Shown here one piece after another: positions 47,341 to 62,050 of a DNA stretch of 64,000 nt. A program made the translations under genes and the position numbers. The stretch is from Sclerurus mexicanus (taxonomy: Eukaryota > Chordata > Aves > Passeriformes > Furnariidae), in assembly GCA_013396755.1 (NCBI GenBank), contig VWZF01000445.1:4036516-4100515 (forward strand). Direction: 5' to 3'. Numbering within the stretch: the stretch's first letter is position 1; each line of letters starts with the position of its first letter. Under the pieces are notes generated by a model. The model was given only the letters and a program-made list of their open reading frames with translations, made no database searches and was not told the DNA's origin.

Positions 47341-50300
47341 AGCCCCTTCCTTATCCGCTGCAGAACTGGATGTGCTTCCTGGCCCTATGCTTACTCAACC
47401 CTCCTTCTCCTACTAGGAACTGTTATTATCATTTCCTGTTCTGATGTCCATTCCTTCATTCCATAAGTACTTTTGTTCCCTATGCTTTTATTCTGTCTCT
47501 GATATGATGGCCAAGGGAGCAGCGTCTGTTGTCTCAGAAAGGTGACCTTGCTGGTATAGCTGCTACTGCAGTCTCCAGCCTCACTCATGCAGATCTCATC
47601 TGACCAACAGTGACAGAACAACTGCTTCATGTGTCCCACTAAGAAGAGATTTTTAAGTTTCCAGTGCAGCAATTTAATAAATGTTCTTGTTGTCCAACAC
47701 AGGCTTTAACTGTTTTTAAAAACAGGCAAAAACCACATTTGTCTGGTAGAGGAGATTCAGAGAATCTGTTCTGGAAACACTTTTCACTAAAATGTCTTAT
47801 GATTGAGCATCTGGAGCAATACCTCTCTCAGCATGGTAACCCCAGGAGGTTTTGCACAATCTCAATTTGCTGCTGATGGCAACAGGGGTTGCAGAGTGGC
47901 AGCTCCAGGGACTTAGTGACCATCTTATTAAAACTCCAAAGACAGATTAAATTTCTGGTCAGTACACAAGTTTTGCACAGACTGAGATTTAGGTGATGAT
48001 ATTATCTTCAGAGAGGAGACTTTACTGCTTTTTATGGAGTTGTTTCACTTTGACATGAAACAGCAGATAGAACAAAGGATGCAGCTGTCTTTTTCTTGTT
48101 TGTTTCTAAGACCCTCAATAAGGGACTCTCAATAAGGAATCTTAATAGAATGATTTTTTTTTTCTTTTAATCAAACTTTTAAGACATTTTAAAAGGTAAA
48201 ATAAGAAAGTGCTGTCCCCAATCCCTCCTCTCCAAGGTGAAAGGTGAGTGAGAATGCTGAAGGGAGCTTTTAAATATTTCAAAATGTTTGATGGAATGAA
48301 TGTAACTTTTAAATAAAGTTTTTTGATATTTCAATATCTTTAAATGTTCAAAACCACTCATGGGCATTCAATCTTTTGCAGTGATTTCAGTGTATTTGTG
48401 CATAAGTAGGAATTATTAGAGTAATTGTATAGTTATAAATGCCTATAGCTAGGTTATGCTTGTCTGATAAAGAACATTGTACCAAACTGTGCCAGACTTC
48501 AAGTTTCAGCCAAGTTCTGAGTGGCTTACAGAACAAGAATAAAATACAGATTTTTTAGCAAAATGAACATTACAAATTTACTGGTATAGTAAGAGAGAGA
48601 GAATAGTGAAAGTGGGAACAACACTGAAATGAAGCTCAGACAAGGTGAAGGATATATTCTAAAAGTAGTAGCATTGTTACAGCCATGATGGATAAAAGCA
48701 AGGAATTGTATATGTGCTAAAGGAAAATTCTTTACTGAAACCAACTGGGATGTCAGAGGAAATAAATAAGCATTTAGGTACACTTTCCTGTCAACAAGTA
48801 TATCATAAATATAAAATATGTCCTTCAAAAGTAAGATACTAGATAGAAATTCTTTGTCTTTATGCATCTCCTTGTACTTCCATGTTTGCAATTTTGCAGT
48901 GGCAATGTTGTGGTAGCTATAATGATCTAAGAAAAATTTTTGCACCTCCATTACATTTGAGAATTTCATTTTTGAAAATCCATGCACTTTTCCCAGCTAT
49001 TCTAGCAAAATATATCCCCCTGCCCTGTAAACTTTGCACTTTCTCTATTACAAGAATACAGAGAAATAAGTTGTACATAAAAAGTTAAGATTCAAGCTAC
49101 CAGCTGCATTCAAAGAAATCCACAAAAAGCAAGCTACATGGTTTTATAGGGTGGAATGGACAGAATCCGGGGGTTTCGCAGTCAGGGAAATATAAACTAT
49201 AATTACAAAAATTATGAAGGACACTTGAAACAAGTGCTTGAAAATTAAGGACAGCTATGCCACATGTTCCATGTAACTTGGAGATTGTAGAATATGTAAG
49301 AGGCTGGTGAGGATCTCTTTTAAAAAGAAATTAAAACTTTTTCTGTCTTATAATTTTTTATAAATAGCAAGATTTATTATCCTCTCTTCCCATGCTTCAT
49401 TTTTAAAAACCATTTAAAAGAAAAGAGGCAAAATATATAGAAATGTTTAAAAATAAATATTCTATATTTTTGTGAATATAATTTTTCAAAGAAAAATTTT
49501 ATACATTTTACACAAATATTTCAGTCAGCCTATGCTGATATTTGTGAATGGTAATAAAGATCTACAGTTGGCTTAAATGAAATTGGCAGCAAAGTTGAGC
49601 TGCAGTACACATAAAACTATAAGAATACAAGAATAATCCAGGATGTTTGAAACACTCAGAGCTGTGTTTTGGTGGGCCAAGTGGACGTGGAATCCACTGC
49701 TCAGGAATCCAAAGACAAGGATCAGGGTAGATTTGACATTGTGATTCACTGTTTCCAAACAATAGATGCTCCTCTTTCATAAATCCTTGTTAAAGGAAAC
49801 TTTTCCCAAAGAGCTGTGATTCAGCCTGATCTTAAGAGCATTTCTCCTGTTACCTGCTTTCAGCTTGCCTAATCAGCTTGCCTTGTAACTTGAGTGGCAA
49901 GACCAGTCCCATTTTATTCCTCCATAAAGATACAGCCCAGGCAGAATTATCCCAATTTCCTCATTGATGTCACCCTTTCATTAATTCCTGGTACTTGTTT
50001 CTTATTTGACCATTAGCTACAGTCTGGTTTCACACTATCTATTGTAGCTTTGGGATGGATTGTATTTATTTCAGAATTCCTGGGACAACCATGTGTACAA
50101 TGACCATATTCCTTCCATAGATATCACTGTGGTAGTCGATACAGATTTGGAGGTGAAGATAATGGAATCGGAAAGAGTTTATGGTAATAATAGATCTCTT
50201 TCTCTTCATTACATGAGGCATTCTAATTCATGCAATGTTCCTTCTCCAGTGGAGGACTGCTGCAGATTGCCCATTTTTGAGCTCAGTATTAATTATGCTT

Positions 50301-53300
50301 ACTAGGGCTTCTGCAGTTGAAGGTCCCATGATAAACTCCTATTTTATTTTTAGGGGTTTATAATTCATGTTTAAAAGCCCACTTTGGACTGAAATATGTC
50401 ACCATCATCTAAAACTGACTTATCTGACCCAGCAGTAATATATGATAGATATGGAAGGAAGAAGCTGCTCTTCGAATAATTCAAGGTGATTACCTCATGT
50501 GAAAAATCATTCTTTTCATGTGCATGTAATCAGAGTGGCCATATAAGTATGCACCGAGCACTGACAGGCTATATCTCATCATAGCACTATGTCAATAAAC
50601 ACAGGTCAGTCCTCTAACCCACTTTTTCTTCCTTGTACAATTTGCATTACAAGAACTGAATTAGGTATTTTTTAAAAGTCTACAGAAAATGTGGAAAAAG
50701 AAAAATTTATCAGTCTTTCGACATTCACAGTGCTAGGACACATGGTAGCCTGATTTTTAACAGGATTCCTTAATTTGTATGTCACCAAAGGAGAAATTGT
50801 CTCCATTGATTCTTGTATTAGAGGCTTTTTGTGAATTATGTGGTTATTCAACCTGCGAGCAGAGTTACAGCTTTAGAGGACAGGTGTGTGCATCACAAGA
50901 CCCCTGACACTAATGAATCTTGAGCTGTACAAAATCATCAGACTTAGTTAAGTATTCTTTTTTCAAACTATAGACTCAAAATTGAGTATTGAATTCTTTT
51001 TGACAAAGAATATAAGTAAATTATGAATCAACGGAGCATGCAGTTGTCAAAGTACAGTCATCAGAGCAATGATTAAGCTAGCCTTTGTATAAAGGAAATT
51101 AAGCTACTACTTAATCCATCTCCTTCCCAAAGGATTAGGAAATAATGCCCTTCCCCAAGGCCCAGTAGTGATGGGGAGCAGACCAGGTGCTCACTGAGAG
51201 TTGGGAGCCATTGACCCAATACAAGATTTGCCTTATAACAGACTGGCTTCATTTTGTTTGTGTACTCCTTTGTGCAATTATCTGACAACCTTCACAAAAA
51301 TTCAAACTGTACACCAGGAAAAGCCCTCCAAAAATGCAAAAATGGAAGTAAAAATGCAGTTATAACAGTGCAAATAGGCACTCTACAGAGATCTTTTCTC
51401 CTTTCGAAATTATTGCAACATATTTTTGGTTCTCCATTTCCTTTGCACTTAGCTGTAAATAAGGTAATTTTTCAGTATAATTTAAATTCCATACTAAAGT
51501 AGTTCCAAACACTGCTTCAATATCCTTCCCTTTCCCACCTTTTCCTATTATAATCTTCATTTACATTTTTTTCTGATATTAGTGGACTGAAATATTTCAG
51601 GGAAGTATGAAGGGTTATATATATTTGCTGACCATTTAATATTGATCCCCCTTTGAAAATTTACCATGTACTTTGCTCATTCCAGAGCACTGCTGTTAGC
51701 ACCTTCTCTTAAACTGTACATATTGCATATTATTCCCATGTAATTTGTTTTGTAGACATTCATTGCTCTGATTTACTAGACCATCAATAATTATGGACTT
51801 TCTTAATACTTTGGTATAGACTCACCAGGTAGCTCTGTAACTGAGATAAACATTCACTATATATACTTCATTTCCTAAGTTTTCTGTAGTATAACTATTG
51901 GAACTAGAACTCTAACATTATATATTAGGTGTATATGGACAAAAAAGTAACTTGAAAGCAGATCTTCAGGATTCTGCAGTCTGTTGGTGTCATATGCTTA
52001 TTAGTCCATGTCTTCTACTTGAGCCAGTATGACTGTCATAAACTTTTATGTAGAATTTAACTTGAAATGGTTCAAGAGTGTTGACAAACATTCAAAGAAA
52101 GTAAGTTTTAATCTGTGTGGAACTGAGGATGAAAGATCCTTCTTTATTATGACATAATCATGTATTGTCAGTATACATGATAATATATATTATTTTCCAT
52201 AAATCTTTTCATTTAATAAATAATTCTTAACTGGTGTTCAAAATGTAAGTTTAAGAGTACAGAGACTGATACACTCTAATGATGTCTTCCTGAAATGGTT
52301 TCATTACGTCTCTTTGTAAAGTTCAGATTTAAATCTTTCCCTGTTTTTCAATTTTAAGGACATTTTTTCTCTTCCTTTCTCATGGAAATGAGGGCACAGA
52401 AAAAGGAGGAAATTAGTATACTTTGCAAAACCTGTACCTGAAGCGCACAGGTGAGATGAGCCATACCAAAACACATGTTGCTTGCTTTTGTGATATATGC
52501 TGGTGTTTTCACAATGGCTGACTCCCAAAATGAAAAAAACTACACAAATTAGACATATACCTTCACTTCTGCCTCATATCTAGAGATTCTCAGTATTTCA
52601 TCATGACTTGCATTTATAAATCTGCTTTGTCATTTCATTCTTCTTAAGAACTTAATTTACTGAACAGTCTAAAATGTACTTGAGTCCTTCAGTCTTGTCC
52701 TTCATCATATGCAATGAGGAAAATATGAGTTGTAATAAAAAGCAGCAACTTCACTTCTCCTATCATTTTTAAAGCCCACTTTAAAAAACAAACAGAAATA
52801 CCTTGATTTTGCCCTTCTGTTGTTAGATGACGTATAGAATACAGTTTCAAAAGCTGACAAGGTGTGCTTAATAGTCTGAATTGGTGCATTTTCCTCATTA
52901 CTAAAAATAGTAGAAATTCCTCAGTAATAATAGTAGAAATAATTACCATCATATTTGAAAATATCAGTGTAAATTATAATCAAAACATATTTAAATATAC
53001 TTAAAATTATTCTAGGATCCTGAGTAAACTTAAGAATCACAAATCAATTAACATTTTATGCCACCTCACCCCCTAAATCTGAAAGCTGTGCCTCATTTAC
53101 TTGTTTTTGAAATTGTGAATTTATATTTCTGCAAAAAGACTTATCATAAACATTGAACAGCATTGAAAAATTAACTTCAAGTGAATCCATCATCTCTTTT
53201 TGAGACAGCACTGCAAATTCATGTATCTTTTGAAGCTGACTTGTGCTTTTTAAAGACAAAGTGTATGAAAAGTCACTGTGCTTTATTATTGCTACTATAT

Positions 53301-56300
53301 AGTCCTGTGATCCTTTCACTTTTCCTGTTAGATGAATACTATGTAAAAAAGTAGCAACAACAAGGAAACCCCCCACAGCTCTCATAAGACAGCCCTTGTT
53401 TCCTCAGCAATTCTATACACAGAATGAAGAATTACTATTTGGATGCAATGGACATTCTGGCTTAATGAAGCTGATAAGGGGAGAGCATTCAAAAACAGAG
53501 AAGTTCCTGTCTTTGTTCCAGAGAAGAAACTTATTTTAGCAGTGCCCTGGCTATGTCTCTTGCGTGTTTTGCTTTTAGAGAAATTGTCTATGTCTAATGT
53601 TGTTCAATGTCATTTTATCAAAGCTCTTATTTGAGGAACCTGTTGAGAAAATTAGAAGTGATGAAGTAGCCCAAGGAGGTAATGTCAGAGCGCACAGGAG
53701 ATTCTGATGTGAAGCCCTGGCTTCCTAATTGTTATTATGCTTACAAGGACACTGTTAAAAGAAAAATGAATGCCTTGTTTCACACCTGCTGTAAAAGGTG
53801 CTGCGACTCTGAGCTTGCTTAAATCATTCTTCCTGCAACAAACTATCGAGTGAAACTCAGGCCATTTAATTTCCAAATATCAGTAATTAAAATGAGTCAC
53901 ATCATCAGAGTTTGGCAGGGCTACAGACTTCTTTTATTTTTTCATTTTCACATAAATTTTGCTGAAGGTCAGATTTGTTGGGGGAGGAGAAGAACCTGCC
54001 TGCTTTTGTGCTCACAGGAGGTTAAAATATGACTTGTTCACAGTGTCCCTCATAGTTCAGGACTTAATGGTCCTTGACGGGGATAACCTAGAAGTTAATT
54101 TTACTTTGTGTCCCAAAAGCAGTCATTGTCACTGTAATCCTTCTTGCAGGCTGAAGGGTATCTTCACCACCTGATCAGACTTTCAATAGCGATTGATGAG
54201 CAATATCATCAGCAAAGAAGCACTTTCCTAGTGTCTTCAAAAGAAAAAAATACAAAAAGAAAAAGAAAGAATTGTGCTAGTTCACCTTTTCATAAATGTA
54301 AGCCTTTTCAGTGTTCCTTACTTTAAGTGTCAGATTTTGCTGTTTGTAAAAGTCAAAGACAAGCAGTGCAAAACAAGAAATTGCTTCCTCTTTGTTTTCC
54401 TGTGTATTGCTTGAGTCCTGCCAGGGCTATGGATGAGTACATAATAGAGATATACACCCTCTTTTCAGTTTTCTTATCCAGAGAAAAGGAATGCTTGAAT
54501 CCAAAGACCAGCACTTATCAAGAAGACCTGTGCTCTAATCTCTGGGCAGCAGAGCATCCCATGTACAAAGAAATCTCAAAAAAATTTATTTCTTGACTCT
54601 GATATTCTCTAGTGAAGTCCGTTTGGCTAGCACATCTTTCAAACACATGCATTTGTGATTTCTTTTTTGTTTAAACGTATCCAGATTTGGGAATGCTATA
54701 TATGGTAGGCAGAGCTCTGGCATAACAGCTGCCTGCCAGCCCTGTTTAAAGCCACTCTTCTAAGACTCAAAACAATAAATCTCAAGTAAACTGTTGTAGA
54801 AGTATTTTAATATATGCATAACAGTATGCTTTTGCTTTTCCCTGATGTTTGTACTAAAACTGAAAAATCCAATGTTTAACTCTTTGAGGGCATGGGGGGC
54901 AACATCCATCATGAACCCATTGATATTTATTGAAAAACAGTTAATGAGAGAAAATATAAGGCTGTTTTAGACAATTTGTCTGGTGACTTAGACCAGTTTT
55001 CCCATAGTGACACGAGTCTCTCAGATATTCTCAAAACCATGTTGGTTCTGAAGGGCCTTGACCTTCAGGGCAGGAGGGTCCCAGTCCTAGTCCACTTGGC
55101 AGGCCAGATTCAGCCTTGCTGGAGTTTCTGCCAGATGATCCATCCACATAGTTGCTCTGTCACTGACATTCTGAGTCTCATCACCACTTCACTGCTCTTC
55201 CCTGCTCTAGGTCTCTGACTAATGCAAAAACCTCCAACTTGCCCAAAGAAATGTTGCCCCAATGAGCATTACCACTGGGTCTCTGGGAAGCGGCACTCGG
55301 TTAGAGTAACTTTTGAAACATTTTTATTTTTGAAGCAGAATTTCTAGAATAGAAATAGTTAAATTATCATAACTTGGAATTATGCTGAATTCATGCATTT
55401 CAAAGAAAGCACATAACATTTCAAAATATAAGCTCTTTCTAATGGATTTGATTTGTCTGGTTCATTTGGTACTGGCTTCAGGCAAATGGTTTTCCTGTTG
55501 ACAGGAAAGCTGTGGGACTGCATGCCTCTTGGACTCCATACAGCTGTGTGTGGAGGATGCTAAGAATTTTATGCTATAATCAGTGGGAATCATTTTCCTC
55601 CATGGGAATCAACTGCAGAGACACTGGCTTTAGGAGAGCTCTGACATTGCAGCAGCAGGGCAGTTGTCTGTACAAAACTGCATTCAATGAAGATAAGTTG
55701 CGGAAACAGGTGCAAAGAAAGCCATTGCTGTGTGATGGGTTTTGTATGTGACTCTCCACTAAATTCTGTGGAGATCAGGCAGAACCACTTATATTGTTTG
55801 AGTTATGGGAAAGAAACCTTACATTCAAATTTCTCTATCTGTGAAAATATTGCTTCAATTGCAACTGTAATTCTAATCTTATTTTTCAAACAAAATGCCT
55901 TTGATTTTCTTCTTCTGTTAACATGATAATTATATTTATTCCTATGAATATTACTTTCTGTTGGGATGATTTACACAGTACTCTGATGGGTATAGTCATT
56001 CTAATGTCTCTTCAAGGGCGTGCTGCTCCACAAGCATCTCTGTGAGCAAGGTAAGACATTTACCAGAATTGTCAAAATAAAAATTACGATGAAAATTTTT
56101 TCAATTCAGCTGCTAGAGAAATCAGACCTGACTTCTTCTTCCTAGCAGGACCATTCTTACCTACTTAAACAAGCTGGTGAGACTGTCTGGAAATTCAGCA
56201 TAGCCCCTGCAGACAGCAAATCATTTGCACAAAGGGTAAATTGCTGCTGTGGCTGCCAGCTCTACCTTACTCATTTGTAGGGCCTGACAGACCAACCCTA

Positions 56301-59300
56301 AACCTCTCTTGGCATTTGAGGAGGGCCCCTCCTGGCAAATTTTGTACTATAGGAATTGAATGAACATAAGAATCATGTGTTTTTAAAAGCCATTTAATGT
56401 GAAATAAAGATCAATTTTAAATACATATTCAAATGAGTGGAATACTTTTATACACACCTTATACTACAAGTCCTTATCATGGCTGATGCCATTAGAATAA
56501 GAGATGTATTGTTATATGTAATTAATAGTAAACATTCAAAATGTGATTCAGTTTGTTTTCTGTTACAGCAGAAACTTTAGGTTAATGTAACAAGGTCTTC
56601 TAACTATGATAAAACCTTTTGGCCTTGGAAGATAAGTAAATACGTTTCTTGATCCATGTTACCTTAGCAACTGATAACATCACCTTATGAGTATTAGTGA
56701 CTGTTTCAAGGGACAATAGGCAATCTTTTATATTCCAGTTATAAGAAAATGGCATCTTCTTTCTTCTGATCAGCTTGTATTGTGGGGATAAGCCTCTCTC
56801 AATAAGCATCAAGTTACTTGTCAATCAGCACATTCAGTTAGAACCAGTTTTGTATGATAAAGAGTAAGCAAACAAAATAATTTCTTTTTATACAAAGCAA
56901 ATAGAACTTGAATAGTCAGCCATTAGAAAAATTCTCTTCACTGACACCGTTCACAAGAATATTCAGTTTCACAGGCCCTGTCTTTGCATTATTTTTCACT
57001 GGTGTTATGTCTTGTAGAGGATTAACACAAAGAAGCTTTTAGCAGTACCAGAAACGATGAAGCATATTCCCTAAGCTGAAATTTCATAGTAGCAATAACA
57101 GACAAAAGGTGAAAAGATTAAAAAAAGAAAATAATAAGTGCAAAACATTCCTTAAGGATGCATATAGGCAACACAGAGACCATTATCATCCACTTTGACC
57201 TCCTCTACTATTTCTGTTTTGGCTGTGGTTGAAGAACATAAATGTCCCAATGCAGACACTTTTTACTCCTCCTAACAAACCAAATAGAATTATTATTATT
57301 ACAGAACTAACAGAATAGAATATATTGAGTTTAAATAAGAAAATATGACCTGGTTTTATCTAAAATAATTATACACTTATGAGGTAACACTCATTCCTAG
57401 GGTTGGTTTAACACCTACTAACACTTATACGTTAAACACACACTCATTTCATAGCACAGGATTTGTGCTCAGTGACACTGTCCCCACGACAGCTGAGAGG
57501 GCTTTTATGCCTATGAGCAGGTTCCTGATTCCAGCACTAACACTGAGCACACTCAGCAGCAGGAGCAACACCAAGGGTGAATTCCTCCTGGCTGTGATCA
57601 CTACTGTGCCAGGCTGCAGAGCCATCCAGTGCCGAGAGCTGCTCTGGTCTCACTTTCTGCTAGAGGCAAGGTGGTTGGCCCTGTGGGGTCATCTTGTTAG
57701 ATTACAGGAATTCACAAGGAACTGGATGATAGGGGGACTTAACCCCATACTGCACAGCAGAGAGCTAAAAGACAGAACTTCAAAAGCTATTTAAAGTGAA
57801 GAAGAGGAAAAATCAAGCATTTTTCCAGTATGTGCTGGCAGCTTCTAAATTTCTCCTCCTTTCTCAATTAGACTCCTCATTAGAAACAGGTAATTCCATG
57901 GTAACTGTTCGCTAGTGGGCATCAGAGTTCCCCAGGAGGATTTTCCCAGGAGAATCCTCAGGTCCTCTCAGGAGTGAATTTTCTGATGCCTGCTAAAGTG
58001 AGGTCACATTGCTACCTTTTCTTAACCACTTCTTTAAAAGTTATTTATAGGAAACTAATTGTCTTTGAGATGTCTGTCCCCTGACAAATTAAGGTAAATT
58101 ACTCAGTGAATTAAATGCCATTATAGATTGACATATAAGGGGACACAGACATCTACAAAGAAAGTGAGTTCACATGCAAGCCTTAGGAAACCAAGCTAAA
58201 AGAAAAAGGGGGAAAAATGAGACTACATAATGATGAACAGAAATTAAAGGGACATGTTTTCCCATTTAAAACAAGATTAAAAGGATTAATATTCAGTTTG
58301 GAAAAATAAAACACAAAAAAAAGATATGCACCAGTTATACAACAGAAAGAGGAAAACAGAGAGGGCCAACCAAGCCTTCCTGTTTTGAAGGACAAGAGGG
58401 CAATTCATGAAAACACAAGGTAACAAATCGAAAATAGAATGTACTTGGGGCAAATGACCTAGGTTTATAAAAGGCTCAAGCACACAAAGGACAGCATCTG
58501 CAACTGCCATAGCTGAGAGGGCAATTACAATAACTATTCATCTTAATAATTTGGAGAATAAACTAATTACCATGATCCAAAAAGTCATTCTTTTCACTAT
58601 GATATATTATAACCTAATATTAGCCATGCTACAGAACAAAGCACTGGGCCTTCACCTGAAGCTCTCTGTGGTGTGAGCCAGCACACTGGTAATGCTGGGG
58701 AGAGCTGCCACGCTTCGCTGTTCCTCTAGCTCAGCTGCCATCCTAAGAGACAGCAGTAGTCCGGAGCAAATTCTAGGAAACACCATCTCCTTTCTTATAT
58801 TCCTTGTTAGTTACAGCAGGCACATCCTGCAACTGTGTCATCAACTGCACTGCTTATTGAAGAATTCAAAGTGTTTGAAATAAACAGCACTTCTCCTCTG
58901 CAAGAAAGAAAAACTAGGTTTGATTGCTTAAACTATAAATATTGATTATTCCTGGAACTACAAGTTCTTCATTTTATTAAAGACAATTTCTTGGGTTTAT
59001 TGTGGGAAATGCATACCCTTAAAGATGGCAGGGAATTATTATTCTAACCTCTCATAGAAAAGGGACATTTTGGAAAAGTCATTATAGTGTTCTATCTAGG
59101 CTCTAAAGTGTTCTCATATTTACCCTCAGATAGGTATTATCTTATTTCATGCTTTCGTTTGACGTTGTTCACCTGGATACAATGAAAACAAGCTTATTTT
59201 TTTTTCCCCCTGACAAATATGCTGAGGCCATACTGAATCAATTACAAGTGCTAACAGGACTCCTTCAAATGAAACTGTCTCCAGAACAAATTGTGATTCT

Positions 59301-59825
59301 TCAGGATATTTTGTCATTAGTTTATGCTTCTGCATCAAGCTCTCAGTTTATGTAATCTGCTGTTCATTAGTCTTACTGTGATCCTTCAAACTTTGTTCTT
59401 TAGTACTTGAAGGAACAAATGAGTTAACCTTTGTATTTCATTCTTCACATTCATCCAGCCCAAGGTTTATCTGGACACAAGTCCAAATACTTTTTAAACC
59501 GCTTTCAGTGTTACAGACAAACTTGCTTGAGAAATCTGAAATTGTTTTAAGCTCTTCCAAAATCTTAATAATTATTTTTACATTACTATTAAGCTCTCAT
59601 CCACATTTTACAGGGACAGGGTGGGGGCGAGGTGGTTGGGATTACGGCCTATTTTTCCACAGGTTTGAAAAATTGTTGCCTTTTTATGTCATTTGTGCTC
59701 CCAATTTCTTTACAAGAATTTAAAACTGTGAAACTGCGGTTTCCTGATTCAGTGCTTTTAAAGTTAGTTTCCTCCTTAGAAAAAAAGATATAAATTCACC
59801 TACTGGTTTACCTTCATTAACCATC
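47341..59825. other. Intergenic DNA, part 5
   Basis: About 12.5 kb without a supported gene. The longest open frame is 48526-48987 minus (153 codons); its translation is hydrophobic and Tyr/Phe-rich at the C-terminal half, as AT-rich noise usually is. A GC-richer patch at 57480-57720 and a short plus-strand frame at 59149-59355 are noted under findings or rejections. Confidence 0.55.
48114..48137 (+). repeat. Tandem duplication, 14-bp period
   Basis: CTCAATAAGG at 48114-48123 is repeated exactly at 48128-48137. Confidence 0.85.
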
Positions 59826-60003
59826 TAGTCCCCACCCATTTGGAGCATCTCAAAATATTTAATGCATTAACTCTTGCAACATTCTGTGAGCTATATAGTG
59901 CTATTATTTTCATTGTACAAGAGCCTAAGGTCATGGAAGTGTATTTCAGAGCAAGCAACAGAATGAGTCTCCAAATCACACTAGCCTAGTGCCCTGAACA
60001 TTG
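59826..60003 (-). mobile_element. Ancient MIR-type SINE, antisense, decayed
   Basis: Read on the minus strand it gives AGGGCACTAGGCTAGTGTGA, then ACACTTCCATGACCTTAGGC, TGTACAATGAAAATAATAGC, and AATATTTTGAGATGCTCCAA. This order matches the head, core and tail of MIR-type SINEs. It is more diverged than the copy at 27.4 kb. Ends are approximate. Confidence 0.6.
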
Positions 60004-61944
60004 TATGTGTATGATTTTTCATCCTCTCTTAACATGGCAAAAAATTGTGAAACAGAACAAACAAAAAGTCAGTGGATTAACACTGTTATCTATTCAGCTT
60101 TGGTATTTCTATTAATTCTTTTTTGATTTATCTTGTAAGAAGCAGAAGACAATGAAAACTGAAAAGCTTAGCATAAGTGTTAGAAAGGGCTAATAATACA
60201 TTAACCTTCTACATTTTACTCACAGTTTAAACTAAAGCAAATATTATTCTCAAAGAATTTCAAGGTAAATAAATAAAAAAAATTTAGGAAAAAAAAAGGA
60301 AAGGAAAGAAAATCTAACATCAATATTTTTTTGTTTCCAGTACTAAGACACTCAGAAGTTGCCATTAACCTGCCATAAAGTTGGGCAGCTACTCAAACAT
60401 ATGTAGCTATTGACATGAAGAACATCTGTAGTCAATGTGTGCTTCTGTTCAGCTTCTTTCAGCATTGAATTGCAAGACCTAGGATGTCTTTGCAGCTCAC
60501 AAAAATCACTGTTGGTCTTCAGTTTAATAATAGACAAGAGACTAAAGAAACTTGTGGTGTAAATATCCAAGTGGTATCTTTCTGTTGTTTGAAACTTGTA
60601 CTCACAGAAAGCATAAGATGCAACCAAATATGAATCTGGATTTTATGTCACAATCTGGGGGATTTCAGCATGGAACCAAGGTTCTTTGATAGCATAAGGC
60701 AGCTTTTCTCACCCCAGCTCCATGCTTTCCAGTTCCAGACTAAGGACTTCATTTGATTGTTTGGACAATTTGGATCGATTATCATTCGTATGTACTGCTT
60801 TGATTTTAAGCATGCACAAAATTCAGGAGTGCTGGACCTTGGAAAAGGGGAAAGAGTTTCAGTTCCATTTCTGACTATACCTCTTAGTAAAAAGACATAA
60901 GGAGACAAGCAAAATATAGAACAAGAAAAAAAAATCAAGTTTAATTTATCACCATATTTCCATCACCAGAGAAAGACTGGGCACACTTTGTTACTATCTA
61001 ACTATACACTTACCCTCCCACCTGCCACTACCTCCTGCATGGGAGTGGCAAAGGATAAGACAGGGTGTTTGGGTGTCTGTCACAGAGAGGAGAACACTCG
61101 TCTGTGAGGGTGTGACACCCACAGCATGTTATGTCAGAAAATGCATCCCACTCATGTAGTGACATCACATGCATTTTCAACACCTTTTATAATGTACACG
61201 GATACTCCAGCCTTTGCCTTTCTATGCTGCAAGGAAGGAGATAGATATAAAAAAGTGCTGCTTCCTTGGGTACTTGGGTTATTTTTTATCTTGTTTCTGT
61301 TGTATATACCTTAAAGTTGGGAAATAATTTCAGACTTTTCCTGAAGGCTGCAGGAAAATCTTTCAAATACAAAACTAAAATAGTCTTTACAGTGAAGCAT
61401 GTTAAAGATTTCTACAGGAGGCAAAAGGAATGAAGTAAAACAACCTTAAGCTGGTTCACCTTGTCAAATTCAAAAGAAAAAGGGCCAAAGTCAGAAGGCA
61501 TGGGTACTGTTTTTGATGCATCATAACTGCTGAAGATGTCTTAATACCTTACACAAAATTAGAGAACCTACATAATTTCTTAAGGACTTGAGGGAGTGAA
61601 AGAACACAGGTTATTTCATAACTTGTCATGGAAGATCACCTGAATATTGCACTACCAAGCCATGGTCCCACAAAACTGAGATGACATGAAATTATATTAT
61701 GCCTTTCCTTTGTATCCTTGATAAGAAAAACAAGTCATTCCTAATGGTCAGCAGTCAAACCTCCTGCCAAATCTCAAGAAATCTTTCCCAGAGAAATGAC
61801 TCCCAGCAAAACCAGGAACAAAATGTAATAATGAAATGCCAAAAATGCTTCAAATCACCACTGGTAAGAAAAATGTTTCTGGGACAGGATGACCCAACTA
61901 TCACCCTTATTTATAACTGCATAGATTAGGGTAAATTATGATTA

Positions 61945-62050
61945 TTTGTACTGTTTATTGCTAGGCTCTGCAAACATTGGACTCCAAGACAAATCTCATC
62001 TCAAAGAGTTTGCAGGCTGAGAGCAAGTCATTTCTAAAAGCAACGCACAA
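61945..62050 (+). mobile_element. Possible ancient LINE/SINE 3'-tail fragment
   Basis: GCTAGGCTCTGCAAACATTG followed by AAGACAAATCTCATCTCAAA and GAGTTTGCAGGCTGA resembles the conserved amniote repeat tail of the form 'cactgtacaaac...agacagtccctgcc...aaagagcttacaatct'. Similarity is spread over about 90 bp with several mismatches. Chance similarity is possible. Confidence 0.3.

Noticed and set aside
48526..48987. 153-codon minus-strand frame, the longest outside the NR0B1 island
   Set aside because: AT-rich, hydrophobic, with no recognised motif. Expected at least once by chance in this much AT-rich sequence.
57930..57970. Small palindrome GAGGATT...AATCCTC
   Set aside because: Seven-base arms in unique sequence are expected by chance.
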